Positions 17,684 through 26,768 of a stretch of 64,000 nucleotides of DNA are shown piece after piece; the first letter of the stretch is position 1, and every line of letters starts with the position of its first letter. The position numbers were made by a program, and so were the translations under genes. This DNA comes from Streptomyces sp. NBC_01241. Lineage in GTDB: Bacteria; Actinomycetota; Actinomycetes; Streptomycetales; Streptomycetaceae. The notes beneath the pieces were generated by a model. It did not search any database and had not been told where the DNA came from. It worked only from the letters and a program-made list of their open reading frames with translations. The stretch is from assembly GCF_041435435.1 (NCBI RefSeq), contig NZ_CP108494.1:7536501-7600500 (forward strand), in the 5' to 3' direction.

Positions 17684-18760
17684 TCATGACGCCGGGTTTC
17701 CGGCAGGCTCCATGGCCCACGCCGGGTCGGCGCCGGATGCGGCGTCGGCCGGTCCGGTGCAGTCCGTCGTGCTGGAGCCGCGGACGATGAGTTCCGGACC
17801 GAGTCGTACCGTGCGGCTCGGGCCTGCCTTCTCTCCGGCCAGTCGCCGGTCCAGCAACCGGGCGGCCTCCGCGGCCAGTTCGGCGACGGGTTGGCGCACG
17901 GTGGTCACGCCCGGGTCGGTGAGGCTCGCCATGGGGATGTCGTCGAAGCCGGTGACGGCGATCTCGCCCGGGACGTCCACTCCCAGCTGTCGCAGTCGTT
18001 GCAGCACACCGATGGCGATGAGGTCGTTGGCGCAGACGATGGCGTCCGGACGGTGCGCGCGGACCCGGTCCACCGCGGCCCGCCCCCACTCGACGGAGAA
18101 TTCACCGAGTTCGACACGTCCGGGCGCCTGCGGATCCAGTGCGCCGGCGCCGGACTCGTACGCGGCGCGGCGTTCGACCGCCGCCGAGGCGGTGCCCGCA
18201 GCCCCGACGAAGCACGGACGGCGACGCCCCGTGGCCGCGAGATGGTCCAGCACGAGCTGTATGCCGGCGGCGTTGTCGACGACCACGGAGTCGGCGACGC
18301 CGGGGCCGCAGCCTCGGTCCAGCAGTACCAGCGGCACCCGGGCCGCCGCGTCGGTCACCGCGGCCACGCTGCGTTTCTCGTCGACCGGGACGACCAGCAG
18401 GGCATCGACCTGCCGGGCCAGCAGGGCGTCGATCCGGGCCGCTTCGGTCATCGGGTCGTCGTCGCAGTCGGCGAGGATCACGGCACGGTCGTGGACGTGC
18501 AGCGCGCGCGTCAACTCCCGCACGAGAGTGGGGTAGAACGGGTTGGTGATCTGCGGCAGGACGAGGCCGATGGTGCCTGTCGAGCGGCTGCGCAGGGCAC
18601 GGGCCACATGGTTGGGCCGGTAGCCGAGACTGTCGGCAGCCGCGCGTACGCGCCGGGCGGTTTCCGCGCCGACCGGGCGGTTGCCGACGAGCACCCGGGA
18701 CACCGTCGCGATGGAACAGCCCGCCAGGTGGGCCACGTCTCGCAGTGTTACTTCCGCCAC
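17684..18760 (-). CDS. LacI-family regulator of the nucleoside operon
   Basis: About 358 residues from the GTG at 18760: LacI HTH (LRDVAHLAGCSIATVSRVL), hinge YRPNHVARALRSR, and a ligand-binding domain with FVGAAGTASAA and TGFDDIPMASL. An upstream GTG at 18838 would extend it, but that start would sit inside an AACGTT operator-like site, so the shorter form is favoured. It is divergent from the nucleoside hydrolase and MFS genes, its probable targets. A poorly conserved tail of about 30 residues follows the ligand domain. Confidence 0.88.
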   Translation of the reverse strand: MAEVTLRDVAHLAGCSIATVSRVLVGNRPVGAETARRVRAAADSLGYRPNHVARALRSRSTGTIGLVLPQITNPFYPTLVRELTRALHVHDRAVILADCDDDPMTEAARIDALLARQVDALLVVPVDEKRSVAAVTDAAARVPLVLLDRGCGPGVADSVVVDNAAGIQLVLDHLAATGRRRPCFVGAAGTASAAVERRAAYESGAGALDPQAPGRVELGEFSVEWGRAAVDRVRAHRPDAIVCANDLIAIGVLQRLRQLGVDVPGEIAVTGFDDIPMASLTDPGVTTVRQPVAELAAEAARLLDRRLAGEKAGPSRTVRLGPELIVRGSSTTDCTGPADAASGADPAWAMEPAGNPAS

Positions 18761-18823
18761 TTCGGATCGCCCGCCCTGTTCGTCTGGTCCAGTCGCGAAG
18801 CGGGCGGATGCCCGCGGGGAGTT

Positions 18824-18980
18824 GGCAAACGTTATCACCGGCCCTTACCCGTGCCCAGACCCCGATCCCCTGTCCCAAACAGGTCACAACGTGAGATATG
18901 ACTTCACCCATTGACATCATGGGCGACGGTGCGCAAAGTTCTCGGAGAACGATTTCCCGAAACGTTTTCTCAACGTTTCC
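18824..18980. promoter_or_regulatory. Divergent promoter region with AACGTT operators
   Basis: Three AACGTT-centred sites occur: GCAAACGTTATC at about 18825-18836, and two at 18961-18966 and 18972-18977 spaced one helical turn apart. A TTGACA -35-like hexamer is at 18911 on the plus strand. LacI-family proteins commonly bind such CG-centred palindromes, so these are probably sites for the adjacent regulator. Confidence 0.5.
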
Positions 18981-19170
18981 CCACCGCGTGATCAAGGAAG
19001 AGTGCGCGGTACCCGTCTGTCTCGCTGCCCGCTCGCGGGTCGGCGCCGCATGCCGGCGCGGACCGTAACGGCGGTCGGGGACGGTACCGGTGCACTCTGT
19101 GCAGTAGCCCTGTTGCGGCGCTGGCCGAGATCCATCTCAAACTGTTCAGCTGAGCGAAGGGGCTCTTCCG

Positions 19171-20118
19171 ATGGCCAGAAAGATCATCCTCGACTGCGAC
19201 CCCGGGCATGACGACGCCATCGCCATGCTCCTGGCGTACGGGAACCCGGACGTGGATCTGGTCGCCGTGACCACCGTGGTCGGCAATCAGACGCTGGAGA
19301 AGGTGACGCGCAACGCGTTGTCCGTGGCGCGTATCGCCGGCATCACCGGGATCCCCTTCGCCGCGGGTTGTCCGCGGCCGCTGGTGCGGACCATCGAGAC
19401 GGCGCCGGAGATCCACGGCGAGTCGGGACTCGACGGCCCGGTGCTGCCCGAGCCGACCCTGGAGCTGGACCGCCGCCACGCCGTGGACCTCATCATCGAC
19501 ACGGTGATGTCCCATGAGCCGGGCGAGATCACCATCGTCCCCACGGCCGGCCTGACCAACATCGCGCTCGCCGTACGCAAGGAGCCGCGCATCGCCTCCC
19601 GCGTCCGCGAGGTCGTGCTGATGGGCGGCGGATACCACGAGGGCAACTGGAGCGCGGTCGCCGAGTTCAACATCATCATCGACCCGGAGGCCGCGCACAT
19701 CGTCTTCAACGAGAGCTGGCCGGTCACCATGGTGGGTCTCGACCTGACCCACCAGGCGCTCGCGACCCCGGAGGTGCGGGAGAAGATCGCCGCGGTCGGC
19801 ACGAAGCCGGCCGCGTTCGTGGGCGAGCTGCTCGACTTCTTCGGTGCCACCTACCTGGAGTCGCAGGGCTTCGAGCACCCTCCGGTGCATGACCCGTGCG
19901 CGGTCGCCTACGTCATCGATCCGACCGTCATGACGGTGCGCAAGGCCCCGGTGGACATCGAGCTCACCGGCGGGTTGACCCTCGGCATGACCGTGACCGA
20001 CTTCCGGGCCCCCGCCCCGCCCGACTGCCACACCCAGGTCGCCGTCAAGCTCGACCACGAGCGCTTCTGGGACCTCGTCGTGGACGCCCTGACGCGGATC
20101 GGTGACGTCGCGGAATGA
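19171..20118 (+). CDS. Nucleoside hydrolase (inosine-uridine preferring family)
   Basis: 315 residues with the calcium-binding N-terminal DCDPGHDDA motif, further Asp/Asn ligand motifs (VPTAGLTNIALA, MGGGYHEGN, HDPCAVAY) and the usual length of the family. It splits nucleosides into base and ribose. The base preference cannot be assigned from sequence. Its stop overlaps the MFS start by four bases (ATGA). The ribose released could feed the ribokinase encoded 2 kb upstream. Confidence 0.93.
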   Translation: MARKIILDCDPGHDDAIAMLLAYGNPDVDLVAVTTVVGNQTLEKVTRNALSVARIAGITGIPFAAGCPRPLVRTIETAPEIHGESGLDGPVLPEPTLELDRRHAVDLIIDTVMSHEPGEITIVPTAGLTNIALAVRKEPRIASRVREVVLMGGGYHEGNWSAVAEFNIIIDPEAAHIVFNESWPVTMVGLDLTHQALATPEVREKIAAVGTKPAAFVGELLDFFGATYLESQGFEHPPVHDPCAVAYVIDPTVMTVRKAPVDIELTGGLTLGMTVTDFRAPAPPDCHTQVAVKLDHERFWDLVVDALTRIGDVAE

Positions 20119-21566
20119 ACGTCTCCACCGATACCCGAGCCCTCCCGGACGGGCCGCCGCCGGTCACCGACCGGCGTCCGGTCCGGGTGGGCGTGCTGGT
20201 CGCCGCGCTCCTCATGGCGTGCTTCGCCTTCCAGCTGAACGCCAGCATGCTCAGCCCGGCCCTGAAGAGCATCGAGGACAGCCTGGGCGCTACTTCGGCC
20301 GAGATCGGGCTCACCCAGACCGCGTTCTTCACCTCGGCGGCCCTGTTCTCGCTGTTCCTGCCGAGGCTGGGCGACATCATCGGGCGCCGTCGGGTGCTGG
20401 CCGCGATGATGGCGCTCATGGTCGTCGGCTGCGTGGTCGCCGCGCTGGCACAGAACGTGCCGATGCTGTTCGTCGGCCGCATCATCCAGGGCGTGTCCGG
20501 TCCCACGGTGCCGCTGTGCCTGATCATGCTGCGGGTCGAGGTCCCCGAGCCGAAGAAGTACGGCACCCTGCTGGGCGTGATCACCGCCGTCAACGGTGGC
20601 ATCGCCGGGGTCGACTCCCTCGCCGGCGGGTTCCTCGCCGACAAGCACGGCTTCGCCTCGGTGTTCTGGGTGATGGCTGTGGTGGCGGCGATCGCCACGG
20701 TTCTGGTCGCCACCATGACGCCGGAGTCCAAGGCGGCCGTCGCGTCCCGGATGGACTGGCCCGGCGTCGCACTCCTGGTCGTCTCGGTCGGAGCACTGCT
20801 GATCGCGCTGAACGAGGCCGGAAAGCTCGCCGCGGCCAACTGGCCACTCGTCGCCGTCCTTGTCGTCGTCGCCGCTGCCGCCTTCGCCCTGTTCTGGCGG
20901 ACCGAGGGCAGGAGCGGGCACCCGCTGGTCGCGACCCGGCACCTGCGGCAGCGCTCGACCTGGTCGCTCCTGCTGACCACGGTGCTCACCATGACCGGCG
21001 TGTTCGCCGTCATGAACGGGCTGATCCCGGCATTCGCCCAGGACGCGCACGCCGGGCTCGGCATGTCCGCCGAACAGTCCGCGTGGTGGACGCTCACGCC
21101 GTACGCGCTGGCCGGGTTGGCCATGGGGCCCATCGCCGGCCGGCTTGCCGCAGGTTTCGGCTACCGCCGCATCCTGCGTCTGGGCCTGATCGGCGCGGCC
21201 GCATCCATCGTCCTGATGATCTTCACCCTGGACGGCCAGTCGCGTGCCATGTTGCTCGTGGCCTCGCTGCTGGTCGGCATCACCTACGCGGGTGTGGGCA
21301 ACATCGTGCTCAACGGCCTCGGCATCGTGCTGTCCCCGCGCGAGAACCCCGGATTCCTGCCCGGGTTGAACGCCGGCGCGTTCAACCTCGGTGCCGGGCT
21401 CAGTTTCGCGGCGCTCTACGCGGTCCAGACGGCCGTCCAGCCCGCCGACCCGGCATCAACCGACGGCTACGTCGCCAGCATGATCGCGGGCGTGGTCCTG
21501 CTGGGCCTCGCCACCGCGACGTCCTTCCTGATTCCCAAGCCGGTGGCGGCGGAAGACGGAGCCTGA
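20115..21566 (+). CDS. MFS transporter, 14-helix DHA2-like
   Basis: 483 residues and about 14 hydrophobic segments. The signature loop is LPRLGDIIGRRRVLA, with GRIIQGVSGPTVPLCL in helix 4-5, typical of DHA2-type proton antiporters. It is translationally coupled to the nucleoside hydrolase. In that setting it probably moves a nucleoside or nucleobase, but the subfamily is best known for drug efflux, so direction and substrate are open. A strong terminator follows. Confidence 0.88.
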   Translation: MNVSTDTRALPDGPPPVTDRRPVRVGVLVAALLMACFAFQLNASMLSPALKSIEDSLGATSAEIGLTQTAFFTSAALFSLFLPRLGDIIGRRRVLAAMMALMVVGCVVAALAQNVPMLFVGRIIQGVSGPTVPLCLIMLRVEVPEPKKYGTLLGVITAVNGGIAGVDSLAGGFLADKHGFASVFWVMAVVAAIATVLVATMTPESKAAVASRMDWPGVALLVVSVGALLIALNEAGKLAAANWPLVAVLVVVAAAAFALFWRTEGRSGHPLVATRHLRQRSTWSLLLTTVLTMTGVFAVMNGLIPAFAQDAHAGLGMSAEQSAWWTLTPYALAGLAMGPIAGRLAAGFGYRRILRLGLIGAAASIVLMIFTLDGQSRAMLLVASLLVGITYAGVGNIVLNGLGIVLSPRENPGFLPGLNAGAFNLGAGLSFAALYAVQTAVQPADPASTDGYVASMIAGVVLLGLATATSFLIPKPVAAEDGA

Positions 21567-21574
21567 CGGCTGCG

Positions 21575-21610
21575 GCTGCCCCGGCGCGACACTGTCGACG
21601 CCGGGGCAGC
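21575..21610 (+). terminator. Terminator after the nucleoside operon
   Basis: A perfect 12-bp stem (gctgccccggcg / cgccggggcagc) with a 12-nt loop begins nine bases after the MFS stop. Confidence 0.75.
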
Positions 21611-21668
21611 GGGATCAGCTGGGAACACGTGGGCGACGAACGGCTGGACGTGTTCACGGCAGCACACC

Positions 21669-21694
21669 GGCGCGTCGGGGTACCCCGACGCGCC
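21669..21694. repeat. 26-bp perfect palindrome
   Basis: ggcgcgtcgggg, ta, ccccgacgcgcc: 12-bp arms around two bases, followed by gtcttctt. It could act as a second, bidirectional terminator between the MFS gene and the esterase gene; it is too long and GC-rich for a typical operator. Confidence 0.6.
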
Positions 21695-21849
21695 GTCTTC
21701 TTCGCGTCGCGCGCCCGGCTGATCGGACCGGGAGGACACGGGGCGACGGTTCCCGGCGTCAACAGGCGTACCTCGATTTCTCGCATCCGGCGTAAAAAGG
21801 TGGAAAAGAGGGTAACCGCGGCGGCGCGTACGGCATCCTCCCAGGCGTG

Positions 21850-22992
21850 ATGAGCCTGACGGGGACGCCTTTCTTCCTGGCCACGATCGCGCTGGTCGTG
21901 GTTACCGTGCTGCTTCCTCTGGTGCTGTGGGGCCGGGTACGGGGCCCTGCCGTGATGCGCGGCGCGGCGCGCCTGGTGATGGTCGTCCTCGCACAGGCGG
22001 CGGCCGTGCTGAGCGTCTTCGTCGTGGTCAACAACACCAACGGCCTGTACGACAACTGGGCCGACCTGCTCGGCACCGGACACCACATCGTTGCCGCACC
22101 AGACCTCGGTCGTGACGGACTCGGGGGCCACAACTACCGGGCGAACGAGCCGAAGGCCGTCCAGAAATTCAGCCCGGCGCGCGACGCCCGGATGGGCCGG
22201 GGCGTCCGCGTCACTCAGCTGAGCGGTCGGGTGTCGGGTGTCCGCGGCGAGGTGTACGTATGGCTGCCGCCCCAGTACAGCCAACCGGCCTTCCGCCACC
22301 GGAAGTTCCCCGTGGTCGAGCTCCTCGGCGGCTTCCCCGGGTCGGCGAAGGCGTGGTTCGGCAGCCTGCGGGTGCAGTCGCAGCTGGAGGCCGGGATGCG
22401 GAGGGGGAAGATCGCCCCGTTCATCCTCGTGGAGCCGCGGACCAATCTGCTGGCGGCCCAGGACACCGGGTGCGCCAACGTGCCGGGTGTTGTGGACGCC
22501 GAGTCCTGGCTGAGTGTGGACGTTCGGCAGATGGTGACCGATACCTTCCGCGCGCAGAGCCGAGCCAGGGGCTGGGCGGTTGCCGGGTACTCCGCCGGGG
22601 CACACTGCGCCGTGAAGATGGCACTCGCCCACCCCGACCGGTACCGGGCCGCCGTGGGCCTCTCCGGCTACAACGACCCGGCAGCCGAGCGGCTCTCTCT
22701 CACGGGTGTTGACCCGCAGCTACGGCGGGCCAACAACCCGCTGTGGATCCTGCGCCACGCCACTGTCCCGCCGCCGGTCGCGCTCTACCTCTCGGGCGGG
22801 CGCAACGACGGCTACCGCGACGGCCTCGCGCTGCGGCGGGCGGCAGCGCCTCCGACGCGTGTGGTGGTGACCGAGGTGAACGGGCCGCACACCATCGGGC
22901 TGTGGAAGTACCAGGTGCCGCAGGTCTTCCGCTGGCTCACGATCCAACTGTCGCCCTACATGGGCTGGGTCGCTCACGCGAAGGGCATCTGA
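21850..22992 (+). CDS. Membrane-anchored esterase (antigen 85 / esterase D fold)
   Basis: About 380 residues. Two hydrophobic segments in the first 60 residues anchor the protein and place the catalytic part outside the cell. The remainder is an alpha/beta hydrolase of the putative-esterase family: nucleophile elbow GYSAGAH, an oxyanion region LLGGFPGSAKAW, an acid region after LYLSGGRNDG and the likely catalytic His in NGPHT. Similar actinobacterial proteins are annotated as esterases or antigen 85 relatives. Substrate unknown. A GTG three bases upstream is an alternative start. Confidence 0.85.
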   Translation: MSLTGTPFFLATIALVVVTVLLPLVLWGRVRGPAVMRGAARLVMVVLAQAAAVLSVFVVVNNTNGLYDNWADLLGTGHHIVAAPDLGRDGLGGHNYRANEPKAVQKFSPARDARMGRGVRVTQLSGRVSGVRGEVYVWLPPQYSQPAFRHRKFPVVELLGGFPGSAKAWFGSLRVQSQLEAGMRRGKIAPFILVEPRTNLLAAQDTGCANVPGVVDAESWLSVDVRQMVTDTFRAQSRARGWAVAGYSAGAHCAVKMALAHPDRYRAAVGLSGYNDPAAERLSLTGVDPQLRRANNPLWILRHATVPPPVALYLSGGRNDGYRDGLALRRAAAPPTRVVVTEVNGPHTIGLWKYQVPQVFRWLTIQLSPYMGWVAHAKGI

Positions 22993-23149
22993 TCGATCGC
23001 CCTGATCGATCGCCCGGACCCCACCCACGACATCACCGGCGCCCACGACGGGTCGGGAACCGTCGACGTCCGCCGTCGGCCGCCGGTCGCCGGACACCAC
23101 GCCGATTCCAGAGGGTTCTACACAGGCACAAGGACAGCGACGAGACGCT

Positions 23150-23460
23150 CATGGCGCGGGTCACCCGCAAACGATGGCATATGTCCATCGTCGTCAACGC
23201 TCTCGGGCCGGGAGGTCAGCGCCTGGATCGACGGCGCCCGGCGGGCCCACGCCCGGGAGAACAAGGCGAAGTCGGCCTGCACCTACAACTTCGGCTTCCC
23301 GCAATACCTGACGCTGGAGTCGGGCGACGTCGAGAACACGCTGGCGCACGCCGGACCCGTGCCGGCCGCGGGCGCGGTGGTCGTTGGCGTCATGACGATG
23401 GGTGCCCTGGCGCCGCTTGCGGCGTTTGCCGCCGTCGGGCCGGACACCGCGGTGCCCCTG
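23150..23460 (+). pseudogene. Unidentified decayed coding remnant
   Basis: The 22993-23545 stretch has no intact gene, but two overlapping frames look coding. One reads HKDSDETLMARVTRKRW up to about 23195. The other continues GREVSAWIDGARRAH and TYNFGFPQYLTLESGD, then a hydrophobic stretch. This looks like one gene broken by a frameshift with its start lost. I do not recognise the family. Confidence 0.3.
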
Positions 23461-23486
23461 ATCGGCACGGGGATGTTTCATCAACC

Positions 23487-23526
23487 GCGCCGGCCGGCGG
23501 AGGATGTGCCCTCCGCCGGCCGGCGC
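23487..23526 (-). terminator. Strong bidirectional terminator
   Basis: A perfect 17-bp stem (positions 23487-23503 and 23510-23526) with a 6-nt loop lies 20 bp beyond the stop of the NEW3 protein gene. It also ends anything reading in from the left. Confidence 0.75.
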
Positions 23527-23545
23527 ACGTGGTGTCCGAGGGGTG

Positions 23546-24544
23546 TTACGGAGCCAACGCGATGTCGAAGAGGTGGATGCCGGCATTGGCCGGAAGCACC
23601 ACGAGTTCGACCTGCTTGGCCGGGTCCAGTGCGATGGAGTGGGCGAAGACCCGGTAGGCGATGCCCGCGTTGCCGTACCCATCCGGACGGTTGCGGCCGT
23701 CCGTCGACTTCACGAGCGTCGCGCCGTGTGCTGTGGCGTCCTGGAACGACCAGTTGGGGAAGCCGATCGACGCGGTGGTGCTCGACCCGTCGGCGTAGAT
23801 CACCGTCGCCGTGCCGGTGGCCCCGTTGCCGACGCCGGAGCCGAGGAAGACCAGCTTGCTGCCCTTGCCGGCGACCTTCACGCCCTGTCCGGTGCTCGAC
23901 ACGTTGTTCTTCGTACCGGGGGCCGCGGCAGGCCAAGTCAGCTGGGCGCCGAGGGCAGTGATGGACGCTCCGGGCGTCAGCCCGACCGCGGCGAGCTTCT
24001 GTGCGGAGAAACTGTTGCCCTCGCCGTCGTAGGCACCGGCCTTGGTGTCGTTCTCATCGGTGATGGCCACGTTGTTGTACGCGTCGGAGAGGCGGTCCAG
24101 CACGGGGCCGGAGCGCTCGACCCGCGTGCCCGTGGCGGTGCCCTGGCCGTCGCCTCCCTCGTAGGTGGCGCTGGCCGTGAACGTGCGCATGGTGAAGCCC
24201 GCGCGCTGTTCGGGTACCTGGATCCGGAACTCCGCCGTGGCCGCGGAACCCGGCTGGTACGAACCGTCGACGCTGCGCACCGCGGGCTGCACGGCCCAGC
24301 CGACGGGGCCGTTGAAGGCGACCTTGAGCCGGCGCAGGCGCTCGGGTCCCGCGTTGGTGACGGTGACCTTCACCTCCGAGATGGCAGGGCCGTTCAGGTC
24401 GATGGGGGCGATCGTCACCTGGGTGCGCGCCTCGGACGCGGCCGCGTCCTGCGACGCGGCGCTCGCGGGGGCGGAGGTGAACGCCACCGCCGCCACCGCC
24501 AGGGCCGCCGCAGCTCTTCGGGCTGCGGTCACATGTATGGACAT
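23546..24544 (-). CDS. Secreted NEW3-domain protein
   Basis: 332 residues with a Sec signal peptide (AALAVAAVAFTSAPASAA). The middle is a NEW3-like beta-sandwich (VTVTNAGPERLRRLKVAF, VPEQRAGFTMRTFTASATY). The C-terminal 170 residues (YNNVAITDENDT to the end) match the accessory beta-domain found at the end of many Streptomyces glycosidases. No catalytic domain is present, so it may be a carbohydrate-binding partner. AAGGAG lies nine bases before the ATG. It is 77 bp after the GH109 gene, probably the same transcript. Confidence 0.75.
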   Translation of the reverse strand: MSIHVTAARRAAAALAVAAVAFTSAPASAASQDAAASEARTQVTIAPIDLNGPAISEVKVTVTNAGPERLRRLKVAFNGPVGWAVQPAVRSVDGSYQPGSAATAEFRIQVPEQRAGFTMRTFTASATYEGGDGQGTATGTRVERSGPVLDRLSDAYNNVAITDENDTKAGAYDGEGNSFSAQKLAAVGLTPGASITALGAQLTWPAAAPGTKNNVSSTGQGVKVAGKGSKLVFLGSGVGNGATGTATVIYADGSSTTASIGFPNWSFQDATAHGATLVKSTDGRNRPDGYGNAGIAYRVFAHSIALDPAKQVELVVLPANAGIHLFDIALAP

Positions 24545-24621
24545 GAATGCTCGCTCCTTCTCTTACGGTTCGGGCAGTGCTCGGCCAGGGTTCAGCGGAC
24601 AGGGCTGGACGTGGGCCGGAG

Positions 24622-26067
24622 TCACGCGGGCGGCATCTCGATCACGCGCGAGTCGAGGCCGAGACGGAGGTTCACCCATGCGCCCCGGGTGAAGTCCGGG
24701 ATCGGTACCGGCTTGCCGTCCTTCTCCAGGGACATGACGCTCAGTGGCACCGGCGAGCACCAGGCCGCCGAGTCGTACACGTCGATGTCGGGCACGAGGC
24801 CGGCGCGCATCAGCTGCACGGTGCGCCACTGCAGGACGTAGTCCATGCCACCGTGGCCGCCGTTGTTCGCGGCGTCGTCGCCGATCTTCTTCCAGAGCCA
24901 GTGGTCGAACTCCTTGCGGTACGACTCGAAGTCCCGCCAGGAGTCATCGCTGTGGTCGGGTTCGAAGTAGACCCGGGCGCCCGTGGAGGAGGCTCCGACG
25001 TAGTCCTCGAAGAGGCCGCGGCTGCCGGCGAGGCTGTTGATGCGGCTGTACGGGCGGGGCTCGCTCACATTGTGCTCGGCGCGGATCGTCCGGCCGTTGG
25101 CGGTCTCGATCATGCAGGTGACGAGGTCGCCGTTGATGTAGGTCTCCTTCCACGAGGGGTGGCCCTTGGGGACGAAGCGCTCGCGGTAGTCGGCCAGGCC
25201 CTTCGGGGCGGTCGCGGTGGCGCGCAGCGTGGTCATCCGGTCGCCGCGGTTGATGTCCATCGCCGCGGCGATCGGGGCGAGACCGTGCATCGGGTAGAAG
25301 GACGCCACGCTGCGGGTGTGCCACAGGCGGCGCCAGGAATCCGTGTAGTACGTGTCGGAGAACAGCAGGGCGCGCAGGTCGTGCAGGTAGCCGCCGTGAC
25401 CGTTCGTGACGTCACCGAACACGCCTTCGTGTGCCATCTTGAGCATGGCCAGCTCGTTGCGGCCGTACGAGCAGTTCTCGGCGAGCATCAGGTGCCGTCG
25501 GGTCCGCTCGCAGGTGTCGACCAGGTCCCACAGCTCGTCGAGCTGGGTGGCGATGGGAACTTCGACGATGACGTGCTTGCCGGCCAGCAGCGCGGCCTTG
25601 CCCTGCTGGTAGTGGAATTCCCAGGGCGTGGCGATGTAGACGAGGTCGATGTCGTCCCGCTTGAGCATCTCGGCGTACGAGTCGGCGGAGCCGCCGAACT
25701 CGGCGGGGCGCGGCTTGCCTGCCTTGACCAGGTCGTCCGCGACGCGCTTGGCGCGGTCCGCGCGGATGTCGCAGATGGCGGTCACCTGACAGCCGGGAAC
25801 GGCGGACCAGCCCTGGGTCATGCCGTTGCCACGGTTGCCGAGGCCGATGACGGCGACCCGGACGGTCCGGTGCACCTCGTACGGCACGTTAATCATGGAT
25901 GTCTGGCCGGCGATGCGGCGCGGCTCGGAGGCCGTGACCGCTCCAGAAGCGCCCGGCGCGGCGAGCGCGGGGGCGGACCCGGCGGCTCCCAAGCCGATGG
26001 CGATCGCGCCCGTGGCCACCGCCCCTCCGAGAACCGATCGCCGCGAGACTGCGGGGACTTCAGACAT
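24622..26067 (-). CDS. GH109-type NAD-dependent glycosidase, Tat-exported
   Basis: About 481 residues from the ATG at 26067. The N-terminus has a twin-arginine signal (SRRSVLGGAVATGAIAIGLG). Next come a Gfo/Idh/MocA Rossmann site (VAVIGLGNRGNGM) and the GH109 pieces GGYLHDLRALLF, YPMHGLAP and NGGHGGMDY. GH109 enzymes hydrolyse alpha-N-acetylgalactosamine by a redox mechanism with tightly bound NAD+; a Tat signal suits export of a folded, cofactor-loaded enzyme. Its partner gene encodes a secreted beta-domain protein. Confidence 0.88.
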   Translation of the reverse strand: MSEVPAVSRRSVLGGAVATGAIAIGLGAAGSAPALAAPGASGAVTASEPRRIAGQTSMINVPYEVHRTVRVAVIGLGNRGNGMTQGWSAVPGCQVTAICDIRADRAKRVADDLVKAGKPRPAEFGGSADSYAEMLKRDDIDLVYIATPWEFHYQQGKAALLAGKHVIVEVPIATQLDELWDLVDTCERTRRHLMLAENCSYGRNELAMLKMAHEGVFGDVTNGHGGYLHDLRALLFSDTYYTDSWRRLWHTRSVASFYPMHGLAPIAAAMDINRGDRMTTLRATATAPKGLADYRERFVPKGHPSWKETYINGDLVTCMIETANGRTIRAEHNVSEPRPYSRINSLAGSRGLFEDYVGASSTGARVYFEPDHSDDSWRDFESYRKEFDHWLWKKIGDDAANNGGHGGMDYVLQWRTVQLMRAGLVPDIDVYDSAAWCSPVPLSVMSLEKDGKPVPIPDFTRGAWVNLRLGLDSRVIEMPPA

Positions 26068-26100
26068 GAAGGACTCCAGATTCGACGTGGTCGGGATCAC

Positions 26101-26768
26101 TGGCGGGATGACTGTGACGGGCGTGACATCTGCATGTCAATAGATGTTTGCAAAATGCTTCTTGCGCTCATAAATGAACATCGCGGCGCCCCGCGTTCCG
26201 CTGCATCTGTGTGCACGGCACGGCAGGGCGGGCCGCGGCTCGGGTCCGGCCGCCTCCCAGGCGAGAATGCCCGCACCGAGGCAGCCCGCCCGGCCGCCGG
26301 ACAGCTCAGCGGCTCCCACGCTCACCGCCGACGCCCCGGTCATGGGGTGTCGCCGCACCAGTTCCAGCGGCGGCAGTCGCCGATGCACACGTCGCACATC
26401 GCCCGCCTCCCCTGCGCCGAACTGCCCGAGCTCCGTGGGCAGGGCGACGCAGGTGTCGATCGCGGCATTCCTCTTCGGGGGCGGCCCATTACGTGTATGC
26501 GCTGACGCAGCCGGTGAGGATCCCGGTAAACCGTCGACAGTACTGACGGGCCCCCTTGCCCAACCCATGCCTCTCGTGAATGTCATCTACTCCGTGGCCG
26601 CGCTCGACGGAGATCTGTTTGGATGAGGCAACGCACCATCAGTAACACCCAGTGGCGGTTGCTTTGGGATGAGCGTGACGTAGCGTTGCCCCTTTGGTGG
26701 TGTTCGGAAGAGCACTGCAAGGCACCGTTGTGCTCTCATCAGTCGTGAGGGCATCGAGGGGTATTGGG
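26101..26768. other. Intergenic stretch upstream of GH109 and ATP-grasp genes
   Basis: No gene is firmly supported. A minus-strand open frame (26137-26586) has one stretch, AAELSGGRAGCLGAGILAWEAAG, that faintly recalls the C-terminus of a ROK or BadF-type sugar kinase, but the rest does not fit, so at best it is a relic. A GTTTGCAAAA palindrome at 26146-26155, about 80 bp before the GH109 start, could be an operator. Confidence 0.3.

Noticed and set aside
24547..26505. Long plus-strand open frame opposite the GH109 gene
   Set aside because: It is antisense to a gene with an intact Tat signal and GH109 motifs; its peptide is compositionally typical of a shadow frame.
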